From the NCBI GenBank assembly GCA_013334225.1, contig JAAXXY010000008.1, forward strand, positions 17,529 through 81,528: a DNA stretch of 64,000 bases. The letters run 5' to 3'. The DNA comes from Chlorobiaceae bacterium (GTDB lineage Bacteria > Bacteroidota > Chlorobiia > Chlorobiales > Chlorobiaceae). Shown here in pieces: positions 28,885 to 40,059 of the stretch. How positions within the stretch are numbered: the stretch's first letter is position 1; each line of letters begins with the position of its first letter. The notes beneath the pieces were generated by a model, which saw only the letters and a list, made by a program, of their open reading frames with translations, was not told where the DNA came from and did no database searches. Position numbers and translations under genes: made by a program.

Positions 28885-28925
28885 TGCGGGAAACGTTATA
28901 TCAGGAAGATGTTTTCCGATCAACG

Positions 28926-28958
28926 AAAAAAGGGAGCTCGCTCGAGTCTCCCTTTTTT
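28926..28958. terminator. Bidirectional terminator between convergent genes
   Basis: GGGAG (28932-28936) pairs with CTCCC (28948-28952), extended by an A-run before and a T-run after (AAAAAA/TTTTTT). It can stop the secreted-protein gene on the plus strand and the radical SAM gene on the minus strand. Confidence 0.8.
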
Positions 28959-28968
28959 ATTGCTCTAT

Positions 28969-29907
28969 TCAATGTTCGCTGATAACCCAGTAGGGTTCTC
29001 CGTTATGGTTGATGACCGTGAACCTGCCGGATTCGAGCATGGTCTTCATCATCCCGGCAGCCTTCTCCTTTTCACCGGGAAAACAGTTCTCCACGGCTTT
29101 CAGCAGTTCGCGCTGCTGAACCGGATGGCGTGATACGATCGCTGTAACAGCCTGTACAAGGTCGGGTGATCCGGTCAGGTCCATCACCCCTTTTGCCGGA
29201 TGAACGACAGCCGCAACTTGCGAAAGGATCGAAATCGCCCGTTCAATACGCTCCTCTGATGGAAGATGAACCACCTGCTCAGGTGCGGGCCTTGTCGGCA
29301 GTACCAGATGCACCATATCGGGATTGATCTCCCTGAGCACTTCAGCAATATCCTGCAGCGCTTCATCTGAATCGTTTATCCCTCCAAGCAGCATGACCTC
29401 GATCCACAATCTGCCTTTGTACTCTCTTCGGAAAGCGGCAAGTCCCTCGATATGCCTGCGGAACGTCAAACCCGGGGCCGGACGACCGATCCTGTCATGC
29501 AGAACCTCGGAACCGGCATTGAGCGAAGGAAGCACTGCATCCGCTTCGAGCAGTTCCTCCCGAACTTCAGGAATGTATAACAGCGAACCGTTGGTGATTA
29601 CCGCGACCGGAATGGATGTGAGCTTTTTAACTTCTGAAACAAGCCATCCGATCCCCTTGTAGAGCATGGTTTCACCCGAACCGACAAAGGTGATCCAGTC
29701 GATGTTCTCTTTACCGTCAATTGCCGTGCGGATTTCTTCAAGAATCGCTTCACGCGGAAAGAACTCCTGCCTTTCCGTAATGAGCTTTCGCGTTTTGCCC
29801 AGCTGACAGTAAACGCAATTCCAGGTGCAGCTCTTGGGTGGAAGAAGATCGACCCCGAGGGACTGCCCGAGTCGTTTTGAAGATACCGGACCGAACACAT
29901 GCTTCAT
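28969..29907 (-). CDS. Radical SAM protein (COG0731-like)
   Basis: This 312-residue protein has the radical SAM cluster at the N-terminus: Cys27, Cys31 and Cys34 in the CxxxCxxC pattern (CTWNCVYC). A GSGETML-type SAM-binding region follows near residue 95. A TIM-barrel-like body ends around residue 220, and a winged-helix-like C-terminal domain with VSRHPVQQRELLKAVE follows. Substrate unknown. The gene follows the PucC-like gene on the same strand with a 21-nt gap and is probably cotranscribed with it. Confidence 0.85.
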   Translation of the reverse strand: MKHVFGPVSSKRLGQSLGVDLLPPKSCTWNCVYCQLGKTRKLITERQEFFPREAILEEIRTAIDGKENIDWITFVGSGETMLYKGIGWLVSEVKKLTSIPVAVITNGSLLYIPEVREELLEADAVLPSLNAGSEVLHDRIGRPAPGLTFRRHIEGLAAFRREYKGRLWIEVMLLGGINDSDEALQDIAEVLREINPDMVHLVLPTRPAPEQVVHLPSEERIERAISILSQVAAVVHPAKGVMDLTGSPDLVQAVTAIVSRHPVQQRELLKAVENCFPGEKEKAAGMMKTMLESGRFTVINHNGEPYWVISEH

Positions 29908-29928
29908 AACTGATCCTCCTCCCTGCCG

Positions 29929-31290
29929 TTACCCGGCGTTTGCCGCTTCAGTGTATTCCGTCATTTTCGCATGGCTCTCCTCTTCGAACGCTTCTTTGGA
30001 TATATGCGGCAGCACAATGCTCGATGCGGTAAAAGCAAGGATTTCAACAACGAATATGGCCGTATATGCCCACATATGGTTTCCCGAGAGGATATAGATA
30101 AGGTCACGGATAACACCCGCACCCGAGTGACCGATGAAGATGGCCAGGCTCTGTGCGGTCCCCCACAGCCCGATATAGATACCGCTTCGCCCGGCCGTCA
30201 TATTCATCATCATGGAGAGGTTGGACACACTTGCGGCACCGAGACCCATTCCGGTCACGACAAGCCCTGTCCGCAAGAGGTTCATATCTATCCTGAACCC
30301 GGCAATGATAATGATGGCAAAGCCGATAGCGCTGAATGTGTTACCGAAGAAAGCCCCCCGCTTGAAGCCTATCCTCGAAAGAAGAAAACCCGTCACCAGC
30401 ATGAAAACAAGCTGTGTCCCGCCCATCACAGGCTTGAAAAGCTTTGTCGTTTCCGAAACAGGCATGCCGAACACTTCAGCACCGAAGGGATCCATGACCA
30501 CTTCGTTGGCAAAAAGCGCAAAGATCGAGATGAAAATATAAAGGGCGAACTGCAGGGTCTTCGGAGAAGATGAGAGCAGTCGGACCGACTGGGTAAAAGT
30601 AATGCTGTGCTTTTCCTTTCCCGGCCCGCTCTCCACATTGCGTTGTTCGACACCAAGAACAGCGAAAAGCCCGAAGCACAGCGTTATCAGTCCGCCGATT
30701 TCAGCAACCTGCGTGAGACGTTCGGGTGTGAAAACCTTGAGATAGTTACCGATGTTCCAGTTCGAAATAATGGCGGTAAGCACCATGAGGGTCCAGCTCG
30801 CCGCGGTAATCTTGCCTATATGCTCTTCAGGCACGGTATCGGCGATGAGCGCATAGTAGGCAGTCGTGGCTACCTGCAGACCGAAACCGAACATGAGAAA
30901 TATGATGCAGAGCTTCCAGAGCCCTATATCGGTTAAAAGGAGGGGAAGCATCTCCGAGAAGGCCGTACCTCCCACTTTCACCTCATAAGCCGCCGAGGGA
31001 GAAAACACGAACGAAATCACACAGCTTAGAAGCCCGAGAAGAATGTAAGGGGTTCTGCGATACCCGAAAAAACTCATCCTGTCCGACAGGTTCCCTATCC
31101 ATACCTTGACCCCGAAAATAGCCATCAGTTCCTTGAGACTTATCAGGCCAAGCGCGATCGTCGCCGGCAGGAGAAGCTCCTTGATCATGACCCGGTTCAG
31201 GATATCCTGGACAAAACCCAGCATGAGCCCGAAGCCCATCTGGAACATGCAGAGACGTATCAGGTTGATGGTCTTCAAGGTCTTGTTCAT
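29929..31290 (-). CDS. PucC/BCH2-family MFS protein (bacteriochlorophyll-related)
   Basis: This 453-residue membrane protein has about twelve helices. The start is ATG at 31288-31290 (MNKTLKTINLIRLCMFQMG), preferred to an upstream ATG. The N-terminus matches the PucC/LhaA/BCH2 family: RLCMFQMGFGLMLGFVQDILNRVMI, KVWIGNLSDR and FGYRRTPYILLG. PucC-family proteins are thought to move or shepherd bacteriochlorophyll during assembly of photosynthetic complexes. Its presence is the best single marker here of a phototroph. The radical SAM gene follows. Confidence 0.88.
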   Translation of the reverse strand: MNKTLKTINLIRLCMFQMGFGLMLGFVQDILNRVMIKELLLPATIALGLISLKELMAIFGVKVWIGNLSDRMSFFGYRRTPYILLGLLSCVISFVFSPSAAYEVKVGGTAFSEMLPLLLTDIGLWKLCIIFLMFGFGLQVATTAYYALIADTVPEEHIGKITAASWTLMVLTAIISNWNIGNYLKVFTPERLTQVAEIGGLITLCFGLFAVLGVEQRNVESGPGKEKHSITFTQSVRLLSSSPKTLQFALYIFISIFALFANEVVMDPFGAEVFGMPVSETTKLFKPVMGGTQLVFMLVTGFLLSRIGFKRGAFFGNTFSAIGFAIIIIAGFRIDMNLLRTGLVVTGMGLGAASVSNLSMMMNMTAGRSGIYIGLWGTAQSLAIFIGHSGAGVIRDLIYILSGNHMWAYTAIFVVEILAFTASSIVLPHISKEAFEEESHAKMTEYTEAANAG

Positions 31291-31387
31291 AACACGGATC
31301 TGATGGTTTCGGAAATACCGCGTGCGCATCGGCAGTTGTAGCCAAGCGGGTACTCAAGGCACGCAATATAATAAAAAAGCCGGATCA

Positions 31388-33679
31388 TCATTGCCGCAAG
31401 CTCTTTTCAGTACCGCCGGCAAGAAGCGGGGCAAGACCTGTAAGCCGACCCGATGAGCGTCTGTTTTCAATCGCCATGGCAAGGGCTTTCGGATCGCCGA
31501 TGATAATGACGAGTTTTCTGGCTCTCGTGACCGCAGTGTAGATAAGATTACGTTCAAGAAGGGTATAATGCTGCATTGAAAGGGGAATGACGACCGCGGG
31601 GTACTCGGAGCCCTGGCTCTTGTGGATCGTTATCGCATAGGCAAGTGCGATTTCGTCAAGCTCGCCCGCCTCGTAAACGACATCCCTGTCGTCGAACTGA
31701 ACACCGAGCTGGCCTTCTTCCTCGTTCACTAAAACAATACGGCCAATATCGCCGTTGAACACCTCCTTGTCGTAATTGTTCACCAGCTGAATAACCTTGT
31801 CACCCTGTGAGAACGTAGTGCCGAAGCGTACGATTTTCCTGTCGGTCTGCGGGTTCAGGGCTTCCTGCAGCAGGGTGTTGAGGGCTTTCGTACCGAGCAC
31901 TCCTTTGTTCATTGGTGTCAGTACCTGGATGTCACGCAGGGGATCGAGCCCGAAACGCTCCGGTATACGCTCGCAGATTACCTGCAGCAGTCTCCTCTGA
32001 ATATCCTCGGTTCTCCTTGAATCGACTACGTAAAAATCGGACAGGGCGGGACCGGAGGGTTTCGAAACCGGTTCGCCACGATTAATGCGGTGAGCATTCA
32101 CAATGATCATCGAAGACTGGGCCTGGCGGAATATTTCGGTCAGGCGGACCACCGGAACCGCTTCCGAACGTATCATGTCGGCAAGCACGAATCCCGGTCC
32201 GACCGGCGGAAGCTGGTCCATATCTCCGGCAAATATGATACCCGCATGGGTCGGAATGGCTCCGAGAAGCCTGTTCATAAGCACCACATCGATCATCGAC
32301 GATTCGTCGACAATCACCACATCGGCCTGCAGAGGGTTCGTGGAGTTGCGCCTGAAATCGCGCAGATGCGGATCGAACTCGAGAAGTCGGTGGATGGTTT
32401 TCGCCTCCCTGCCGGTAGCTTCCGAGAGCTTTTTAGCCGCCCTTCCGGTCGGGGCGCACAGCATGAATTTCAAGCTGCCCGTACCAAGAATACTCAGAAG
32501 GGTATTGATGATGGTGGTTTTTCCGACCCCGGGCCCGCCGGTTATGACAAGCAGCTTGCTCGTAAGGGCAAGGGCAAGCGCGCCTCGCTGCGATACCGAA
32601 AGTTCGATGCCCGTCTGGCGTTCGGCTTTTGCGATAACCTTTTCAGGATCGAAAGTACCCCATGGAAGCCTGCCCTGCAGAAGGCGGCCGATATGCGCCG
32701 CGACACCGTTTTCGGCTCGGTACAGCTCGTTGAGGTAATAACACCGTTCGCCTTCCTCCCCCACGGCCACGATATTGCCGATGGAAAGTTCCTGCCTGAC
32801 CGCTTCCTCGATTACAGGCGCGGGAATATCGAGAAGCGTGCCGCATGATTCGATCAGCATCTCCTGAGGGATACGGCAATGTCCCCCGGCGGATAGCTCC
32901 TGAAGCACATAGCCGATCGCCGCCCGGGCGCGCAGGGGCGAATCGGCGGGAATGCCGATATTGCGTGCGATCTGGTCGGCGGAGCGGAAACCGACCCCCT
33001 GAATATCGAGCGTAAGCCGGTATGGATTGGAACTGACAACGGAAACCGCCTCTTCGCCGTAAAACCGGTAGATCCTTACCGCCCTTGCGGTACCGACACC
33101 GTGGGACTGCAGGAAAACCATGATCTTCCTCACGGCTTTCTGTTCGGCCCATGCAGCGATAACCTGCTCCATGCGCCTGCGCCCGATGCCCGGCAGCTCG
33201 AGCAGGCGCTCCGGATGATCCTCGATCACGCTGAACACCTCCTGGCCGAATGCCTGAACGAGCACTTTTGCATAATGCTTGCCGATCCCCCTGACCATGC
33301 CGGACGAGAGATATTTGCTGATGCCCTCAAGAGTGTCGGGAGGAATGACCGTAAGGCGATCGGCTTTGAACTGCCTGCCCCAGGTTTTGTCGTTCTGCCA
33401 CTTTCCCGCCGCTTCGACGTGCTCTCCCGGGTTCACTGCCGCCACATGCCCGACAACCGTCACGCCGTCACGCTCCCCCTCCTTGCTCAGTTTCAGAACA
33501 CAGAATCCTGTCTCGGCATTGAAAAAGGTCACCTTGTCCACCACCCCGCTGATGCGTTCGTCTCCACCCGGCGTTACGGTTTGTTCATGTATTTCTGATA
33601 TTTCCCTCTTCAACCTCTTTCCGTCCTCAAACCATTCGTTATCGATCCCATTGAAACCATTGAAAGGAAGGGTAAGCAT
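31388..33679 (-). CDS. recD2: RecD2-type ATP-dependent DNA helicase
   Basis: RecD2 is a 5'-3' superfamily 1 helicase acting outside RecBCD in DNA repair. The protein is 763 residues. An N-terminal OB-like domain (ISGVVDKVTFFNAETGFCVLKL) is followed by HhH units (LPGIGRRRMEQVI; IQGVGFRSADQIA). Walker A is GGPGVGKTTI near residue 370 and Walker B is VIVDESSMID. The C-terminal motif VI region reads LIYTAVTRARKLVIIIG and TIHKSQGSEYPAV lies before it. It diverges from thiC. Confidence 0.94.
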   Translation of the reverse strand: MLTLPFNGFNGIDNEWFEDGKRLKREISEIHEQTVTPGGDERISGVVDKVTFFNAETGFCVLKLSKEGERDGVTVVGHVAAVNPGEHVEAAGKWQNDKTWGRQFKADRLTVIPPDTLEGISKYLSSGMVRGIGKHYAKVLVQAFGQEVFSVIEDHPERLLELPGIGRRRMEQVIAAWAEQKAVRKIMVFLQSHGVGTARAVRIYRFYGEEAVSVVSSNPYRLTLDIQGVGFRSADQIARNIGIPADSPLRARAAIGYVLQELSAGGHCRIPQEMLIESCGTLLDIPAPVIEEAVRQELSIGNIVAVGEEGERCYYLNELYRAENGVAAHIGRLLQGRLPWGTFDPEKVIAKAERQTGIELSVSQRGALALALTSKLLVITGGPGVGKTTIINTLLSILGTGSLKFMLCAPTGRAAKKLSEATGREAKTIHRLLEFDPHLRDFRRNSTNPLQADVVIVDESSMIDVVLMNRLLGAIPTHAGIIFAGDMDQLPPVGPGFVLADMIRSEAVPVVRLTEIFRQAQSSMIIVNAHRINRGEPVSKPSGPALSDFYVVDSRRTEDIQRRLLQVICERIPERFGLDPLRDIQVLTPMNKGVLGTKALNTLLQEALNPQTDRKIVRFGTTFSQGDKVIQLVNNYDKEVFNGDIGRIVLVNEEEGQLGVQFDDRDVVYEAGELDEIALAYAITIHKSQGSEYPAVVIPLSMQHYTLLERNLIYTAVTRARKLVIIIGDPKALAMAIENRRSSGRLTGLAPLLAGGTEKSLRQ

Positions 33680-33734
33680 TCCCCGCCGATTTGTATAATA
33701 TGGTGAATTTAAGTATTGTGCCCTGAGATTCTCA

Positions 33735-33813
33735 TCTTGGGGGTGCTGATTCTAATAATAATTCAGCTGAGATAAAACCCTTGTAACTTGATGCAGGTAA
33801 TGCTGACGCAAGA
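33735..33813 (+). promoter_or_regulatory. TPP riboswitch (THI element) upstream of thiC
   Basis: The sequence has the conserved TPP aptamer blocks in order: GGGGTGC, then GCTGAGA, ACCC, and CTTGATGCAGGTAATGCTGACG, shown here in shortened form. The P1 helix pairs TCTTG (33735-33739) with CAAGA (33809-33813). It lies 84 nt before the thiC ATG. When TPP is bound it should lower thiC expression; I see no clear terminator stem between aptamer and start, so translational control is more likely. Confidence 0.93.
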
Positions 33814-33888
33814 AAAGATGAAGCCGGAGATCCCCAGTCCAGCCATCCTTACCCGTTCTCATGCTCCTTCGCATCCATACCGTTTTAA

Positions 33889-35595
<1,707 letters not shown>

Positions 35596-35946
35596 ATGGG
35601 AAACTGGGGAGTGGTGAGCGGGTAATAGGAATTGGGTAATGGGAATCGAAAAGTAGTGAGTGGTCATTGGGTGAAGAGCCCCGACTTGTCGGGGGGCGGG
35701 ATAAAAGTAGCCGGTTGCGTGAGCTCCGGGAAAAGGAAAGTCTCTCAATCATTTATTCAGCTCCGCAGGAGCGGAATATCGGTAGCCGAAGGTATCAGCC
35801 CCATGGTTGGGCCGCCAATGAAACCGGGTTTCCGCACCCGGGGTACGGGTGCGGAATAGTTGTCAGCCGGAAAAGCCGGTAAATAGAACCAGGGAAAGAG
35901 TAAGAAAGCCATAGCAGAATGCTCTTATTGACTTACTCCTCAGTAC
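35596..35946. other. 351-nt gap thiC-tpiA built of short repeats
   Basis: The gap holds G-rich direct repeats (units like GGGTAAT and GGGAA), a hairpin CCCCGAC/GTCGGGG at 35679-35694 and the palindromic element at 35755-35856. No gene is seen. Confidence 0.5.
35755..35856. repeat. Palindromic dispersed repeat with GCTCC/GGAGC and ATATCGGTAGC block
   Basis: A small hairpin, GCTCC (35760-35764) and GGAGC (35768-35772), is followed by GGAATATCGGTAGC. At the far end there is a perfect 9-bp stem CCGCACCCG/CGGGTGCGG at 35832-35854. The block ATATCGGTAGC after a CGCAGGAGCG-type hairpin is, from memory, a repeat style found in Bacteroidota/Chlorobiota intergenic regions. Only this copy is seen in the window. 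Confidence 0.5.
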
Positions 35947-36705
35947 TCAGCACTCCGAGGCAGCCTTTACAATGGCCGCAAAATCGGCGGCATTGAGGCT
36001 CGCTCCTCCAATCAGCCCGCCGTCAATGTTCGGCATGGCGAAAAGTTCAGCAGCATTGGATGGCTTCACGCTTCCGCCGTACTGGATTCGAAGCTCTGAC
36101 GCGACAGCTTCTCCGTAAAGTTTCACTACCACTGTCCTGATCAGGTCGTGTACTTCCTCAGCCTGTGCCGCAGATGCCGTTTTGCCAGTACCAATTGCCC
36201 AGACCGGCTCGTATGCGATAACCAGACTGCTGATATCGTCAATTCCATCGAGCCCTTCGCGCACCTGTGAAGAAACTAATGCTCCGGTAACACCGGCTTC
36301 ACGCTCTTCGAGCGTCTCTCCTACACACATGATCACCTTCAAACCGTCGTTCAGGGCTTTTTTCACCTTGAGGTTCACGGTGGAGTTGGTTTCACCGAAA
36401 TACTGACGGCGTTCGGAATGACCGATAATGACGTAAGAACAGCCTGTTGCCTTGATCATCCTTACCGAGATTTCACCGGTAAACGCACCGTCGTTCTCAT
36501 AATGGCAGTTCTGAGCCACAAGCTGGACGGAACTTCCTTCGATTACGGTTCCAACTGCCTGCAGTGCGAGGAAAGTGGGCGAAAGGCCTACTTCGCAGCC
36601 TGAAAATCCTTCACCGAGCTGAGCGAGCACGTCCTGTGCAAGCTGCACCGATTCGGCAATGGTATTGTTCATTTTCCAGTTGCCGACAACAATTTTTTTA
36701 CGCAT
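35947..36705 (-). CDS. tpiA: Triose-phosphate isomerase
   Basis: TpiA interconverts dihydroxyacetone phosphate and glyceraldehyde-3-phosphate. The protein has 252 residues from ATG 36703-36705 ([14 protein letters not shown]). Active-site residues are Lys in NWKMN, His in [11 protein letters not shown] and Glu in [14 protein letters not shown], with the phosphate loop GGSVKPSNA near the C-terminus. It follows the small unknown gene at 36708-36989 by 2 nt and is probably cotranscribed. Confidence 0.97.
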   Translation of the reverse strand: MRKKIVVGNWKMNNTIAESVQLAQDVLAQLGEGFSGCEVGLSPTFLALQAVGTVIEGSSVQLVAQNCHYENDGAFTGEISVRMIKATGCSYVIIGHSERRQYFGETNSTVNLKVKKALNDGLKVIMCVGETLEEREAGVTGALVSSQVREGLDGIDDISSLVIAYEPVWAIGTGKTASAAQAEEVHDLIRTVVVKLYGEAVASELRIQYGGSVKPSNAAELFAMPNIDGGLIGGASLNAADFAAIVKAASEC

Positions 36706-36707
36706 GC

Positions 36708-36989
36708 TCAATAATCGGTTTTAATGTCGCAGTAGATTCTATCGATCTTGTCAACAGTGAATTGATGCTTCCATGAACGGTCATCCTTCAGCATGATGTC
36801 TCCGCTTCCAACAGCGATTATCCTGCCATGCCATACCCTGTTCTCTTTGGTTACAAGGTTTACTTCACGGTTCAGCAGATCAGGATTGTTGCCTATCTTG
36901 TCCTGACGATAAATGACCTGACGTTTGCCCATACACAATAACTGGTTAAGGTTATCCTCTGTCCGATTCACCAGAGAAGCTGACAACAT
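36708..36989 (-). CDS. Small protein of unknown function upstream of tpiA
   Basis: I do not recognise this 93-residue protein. It looks soluble and mixed alpha/beta: an N-terminal helical part with [13 protein letters not shown], then a small strand-rich part with [27 protein letters not shown] that suggests an Sm-like or SH3-like barrel. Codon use is like the neighbours and the stop lies 2 nt before the tpiA start, so the two are probably one transcript. An RNA- or nucleic-acid-binding role is possible but not shown. Confidence 0.65.
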   Translation of the reverse strand: MLSASLVNRTEDNLNQLLCMGKRQVIYRQDKIGNNPDLLNREVNLVTKENRVWHGRIIAVGSGDIMLKDDRSWKHQFTVDKIDRIYCDIKTDY

Positions 36990-37425
36990 ACAATATTATT
37001 GAATGTTACAGCATCCCATCATAGCCTGTCCTGTATCTGTTTGCGATTTTTGCTGAAAAACAGGCATCTGAATATAAAAAAAGCGCAGATTTCTCCTGAC
37101 TTTTTTATCTGCGGAAAAATGATTCACTGCGATAAATATAAAGAGGAGGCTCTCTCAAAAGGATTGAGACCAAGAGTTGTCTATGGCTCTTATTGTTTGT
37201 CATTCTGAACGAAATGAAGAATCCAGTATTCGGATAGCAACATTATCTAATTAATCTATAATATCTTATGAGATTTTTCCGGATTCTTCGCCCGACTTCA
37301 TCAGACTCAGAATAACAGGGAAAGTTAAAGGATTGCCACCAAAAAGATACCCTGGTATTGTCTTTTGAGAGAAGCGCTTTACGGTATGAAACCCAAAAAA
37401 AAACGCAGTTCCTTTTTAATTATTA
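36990..37425. other. 436-nt gap containing a hairpin and a dispersed repeat
   Basis: A stem CGCAGAT/ATCTGCG spans 37084-37113. A dispersed inverted repeat occupies 37198-37317. The remainder is AT-rich and shows no gene. Confidence 0.5.
37198..37317. repeat. Dispersed inverted repeat, copy B
   Basis: The left arm begins TGTCATTCTGAAC and runs to GAAGAATCC (37198-37223); the right arm begins GGATTCTTCGCC and ends CAGAATAACA (37281-37317). The arms are imperfect inverted repeats around about 55 nt of AT-rich sequence, a MITE-like form. Related copies are at 43087-43172 and, as a single arm, at 1555-1580. Confidence 0.65.
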
Positions 37426-37827
37426 TTACGGCAGGGGTTTGACCTGCATCGTACAAGGCATGCCGTTCTGCATCGGGCATGGCTGAGCAGCAGCATTGCC
37501 ACCTGAAGCGGGAGCATTCTGCATCATCGCCATGCAGTTCTTCATATCGGCCATCTGTTTCTCCAATGCTGCCATTTTCTGGTCGAGCTCGGCCCTGATT
37601 GCTTTTTTATCAGTTTCCCTGAGTTCCGACAAAAGTTTCTGTTCGATCTTCATAACATCTATCATCGTCTGCATCACTCCAGACATAGGACAGGGCATCT
37701 GCATATTACCCATCATCGGACATGGCGGTGCAGCAACCTTGGAAGGAGCTGGGGCCGGCTTCTGTTTGGCCTGGGCAGAAACGGCAAACAAACAAATGCT
37801 CATAAAAACAAGAATGATTTTTTTCAT
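37426..37827 (-). CDS. Secreted Met/Cys-rich small protein
   Basis: This 133-residue protein starts at the ATG at 37825-37827 (MKKIILVFMS) and has a signal peptide ending near AQA. The mature chain has CPMMGNMQMPCPM near the start, a helical middle (MKIEQKLL...KKAIRAELDQKM), a KNCMAMMQ segment and a final CPMQNGMPCTMQV. The repeated Cys-Pro-Met and Met-x-Met arrangement is a plausible soft-metal (Cu+ or similar) ligand set in the periplasm. No specific family recognised; the metal role is an inference. Confidence 0.7.
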   Translation of the reverse strand: MKKIILVFMSICLFAVSAQAKQKPAPAPSKVAAPPCPMMGNMQMPCPMSGVMQTMIDVMKIEQKLLSELRETDKKAIRAELDQKMAALEKQMADMKNCMAMMQNAPASGGNAAAQPCPMQNGMPCTMQVKPLP

Positions 37828-37881
37828 CGATTCTTCCCGAATTGTTTTGAATAATGTCAATCAAATCCCAAACGAATAAAC

Positions 37882-38361
37882 TTACTTGACGAAAATCTCG
37901 AGAATTTCGTAATGAAGCTCGCCGCTTGGAACTTTGATACCGACCTTTTCACCGACTGTCTTGCCTATCAGTGCCTTTCCAACCGGAGAACGCACAGAAA
38001 TCTTTCCAAGATCGGAATCAGCTTCTTCCGAAGATACAAGGGTATATTCTATGGTCTCATTCTGGTCGTCAAGGTTTTTCAGCTTAACCGAAGTGAGGAT
38101 ATAGACTTTGTCGGTTTTGATCTGCTTGGGATCGAGGATCGTAGCCGATGCAAGCTTGTGCTCGATATCGGCAATCCGCGCTTCGGTCTGCGACTGCTCC
38201 TCCCGCGCGGCATCATATTCGGCATTTTCACTAAGGTCGCCATGAGACCTCGCTTCCGCTATTTTTTCCAGAACTTCTTTTCTGGTTTCATGCAGCAGCA
38301 CATGCAGTTCGTCTTTCAGCCGGTTATAGCCATCTCTTGTCAGATAAATTCTGTCACTCAT
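37882..38361 (-). CDS. greA: Transcription elongation factor GreA
   Basis: GreA rescues backtracked RNA polymerase by stimulating transcript cleavage. The protein has 159 residues. The N-terminal coiled coil ([18 protein letters not shown]) carries the conserved acidic tip [16 protein letters not shown]. The C-terminal FKBP-like domain reads [35 protein letters not shown]. Length and motifs are normal. The secreted Met-rich gene follows on the same strand after 54 nt. Confidence 0.96.
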   Translation of the reverse strand: MSDRIYLTRDGYNRLKDELHVLLHETRKEVLEKIAEARSHGDLSENAEYDAAREEQSQTEARIADIEHKLASATILDPKQIKTDKVYILTSVKLKNLDDQNETIEYTLVSSEEADSDLGKISVRSPVGKALIGKTVGEKVGIKVPSGELHYEILEIFVK

Positions 38362-38435
38362 CTCATGTGTCTTTTATAGTTGAAATGCTAAAAAACATTG
38401 ATAAACACGATACAACCCGGCTGTCAGGAAAAACA

Positions 38436-38474
38436 TAAAAAAAGTAAAGCCAGCTGTTCAACGCTGACTTTACT
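38436..38474 (-). terminator. Rho-independent terminator downstream of the HtrA protease gene
   Basis: On the minus strand a 12-bp stem with one mismatch pairs AGTAAAGTCAGC (from 38474) with GCTGGCTTTACT, followed by a run of T (38436-38443). It lies about 45 nt after the protease stop. Confidence 0.75.
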
Positions 38475-38516
38475 ATCCAATAAATGTACGATTCTTATTC
38501 CTTCCGGCAAAAAACT

Positions 38517-40031
38517 TTACAGATTAAACGCAAAATAGATCTTCTCCCCGCTCCGGTTGACAAGAAGGAAAAGAAGATCACCCTTTTTGACATTTTTGAT
38601 GAGCGATCTGTATACATCTGGCGATGTTACATTTTGTCTGTTGACAGCAATAATGATATCGCGCTTCCTCAATCCGGCCATGAACGCATTGGATGACGGA
38701 TCGACCTCCGCAACAACAACCATACCGGGTGAAGGTTTCATGTTGAGTTTTTCAGCAGTCTGTCCAACCTGCTCTTCGGCCTTGAATCCGAGAACAGATG
38801 GAAGGCCTGGACGTTCATCGTTCATTGATTCGGCAACCTGTCCGGAAGGCAGCGATTCCAGCCGGACCGTAAACAGCAACAGCTTTCCATCCCTGCGCAC
38901 CTTCAACTTTACAACCGAGCCGGGAGACTGGCTTGCTATCGAATTGCGAAGCTCGACGCTGCTGGATACATTCGCATTGTTGAATTCAAGAATGATATCA
39001 CCGGTCCTGATACCGGCTTTTGCCGCCGGGCTGCCATCAACCACGGTACCGACAAGCACTCCCTCGGTTTTCGACATCTGCATGCCTTTGGCGATATTCT
39101 CATCGATATCCTGAATACTGACACCGAGATAACCTCTTGTAACCTTGCCGGTCGTGATGAGCGATGTCAGAACTTTTTTCGCCATATTTGACGGTACGGC
39201 AAATCCGATCCCCTCGAACCCCCCTGTTCGGCTTGCAATCGCGGTGTTGATACCTACAAGTTCACCATTGATGTTGACCAGAGGGCCACCGGAATTACCC
39301 GGATTGATAGCCGCATCGGTCTGAATGAAATCCTCATAATCCGCAAGCCCGACATTCGCCCGGCCTTTTGCGCTCACGATACCCTGAGTAACCGTTCTTG
39401 CGAGGTTTTCACCAAGCGGACTGCCGATAGCGATAACCCATTCCCCTACCCGGAGCTTGTCGCTGTCGCCGATCACTATCGGCTTAAGGCCTTTTACATT
39501 GACCTTGATGACGGCGAGATCGGTTTTCGGGTCCTTGCCGACCACTTTTGCATCGATCTTTCTGTTGTCGGATGTCCTGATATAGATCTGGTCCGCATCA
39601 TCGACCACATGGTTGTTGGTCAGGATATAACCATCTTCGGTTACAATAACGCCTGAACCGAGACCGCGCTGAACATTCCTGTGCCCGTTTCCGGGAGATC
39701 TGCGGGGAGATCCGAAGAAATCATCGAACGGATGGCCGAAAAAATCGAATGGAGATATCAGCCGTTCATTCAGCTTTTTCTCGGTATAAATTGTCACTAC
39801 CGACGGAGTGGCGGATTCTGCAATCTGGACAAACGCTTCGTTGAAACTCTTGAGGGTCTGGATCGGATAATTCTCGATGTTGTTTGTCGCTGATGCAAAA
39901 TTAGGCCTGCTGGAAAAATTCAGGCCCTGAGGGCTCACATTGAACTCGAAATTTGAAAAAACAAGAGCCCCCAAAACAATGCCCGCTAAAACAAGGAGCA
40001 GGTTTTTGACGGTTTTTTTTCTTTCTTTCAT
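38517..40031 (-). CDS. HtrA/DegP-family periplasmic serine protease
   Basis: This 504-residue envelope protease/chaperone degrades misfolded periplasmic proteins. An N-terminal membrane anchor or signal (LLLVLAGIVLGALVF, about 10-26) is followed by the trypsin-like domain with catalytic His141 (TNNHVVDD), Asp171 (KTDLAVIKV) and Ser247 (NPGNSGGPL). Two PDZ domains follow, beginning near residues 295 (GYLGVSIQDI) and 415. All catalytic residues are present. A terminator lies after it, and trpE lies 28 nt upstream on the same strand. Confidence 0.95.
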   Translation of the reverse strand: MKERKKTVKNLLLVLAGIVLGALVFSNFEFNVSPQGLNFSSRPNFASATNNIENYPIQTLKSFNEAFVQIAESATPSVVTIYTEKKLNERLISPFDFFGHPFDDFFGSPRRSPGNGHRNVQRGLGSGVIVTEDGYILTNNHVVDDADQIYIRTSDNRKIDAKVVGKDPKTDLAVIKVNVKGLKPIVIGDSDKLRVGEWVIAIGSPLGENLARTVTQGIVSAKGRANVGLADYEDFIQTDAAINPGNSGGPLVNINGELVGINTAIASRTGGFEGIGFAVPSNMAKKVLTSLITTGKVTRGYLGVSIQDIDENIAKGMQMSKTEGVLVGTVVDGSPAAKAGIRTGDIILEFNNANVSSSVELRNSIASQSPGSVVKLKVRRDGKLLLFTVRLESLPSGQVAESMNDERPGLPSVLGFKAEEQVGQTAEKLNMKPSPGMVVVAEVDPSSNAFMAGLRKRDIIIAVNRQNVTSPDVYRSLIKNVKKGDLLFLLVNRSGEKIYFAFNL

Positions 40032-40059
40032 CGTTTTTCTCAGAATGATTGATCGTTCA

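Noticed and set aside
29971..30573. 200-residue plus-strand frame inside the PucC-like gene
   Set aside because: Antisense shadow with hydrophilic low-quality sequence; the minus-strand membrane protein is clearly real.
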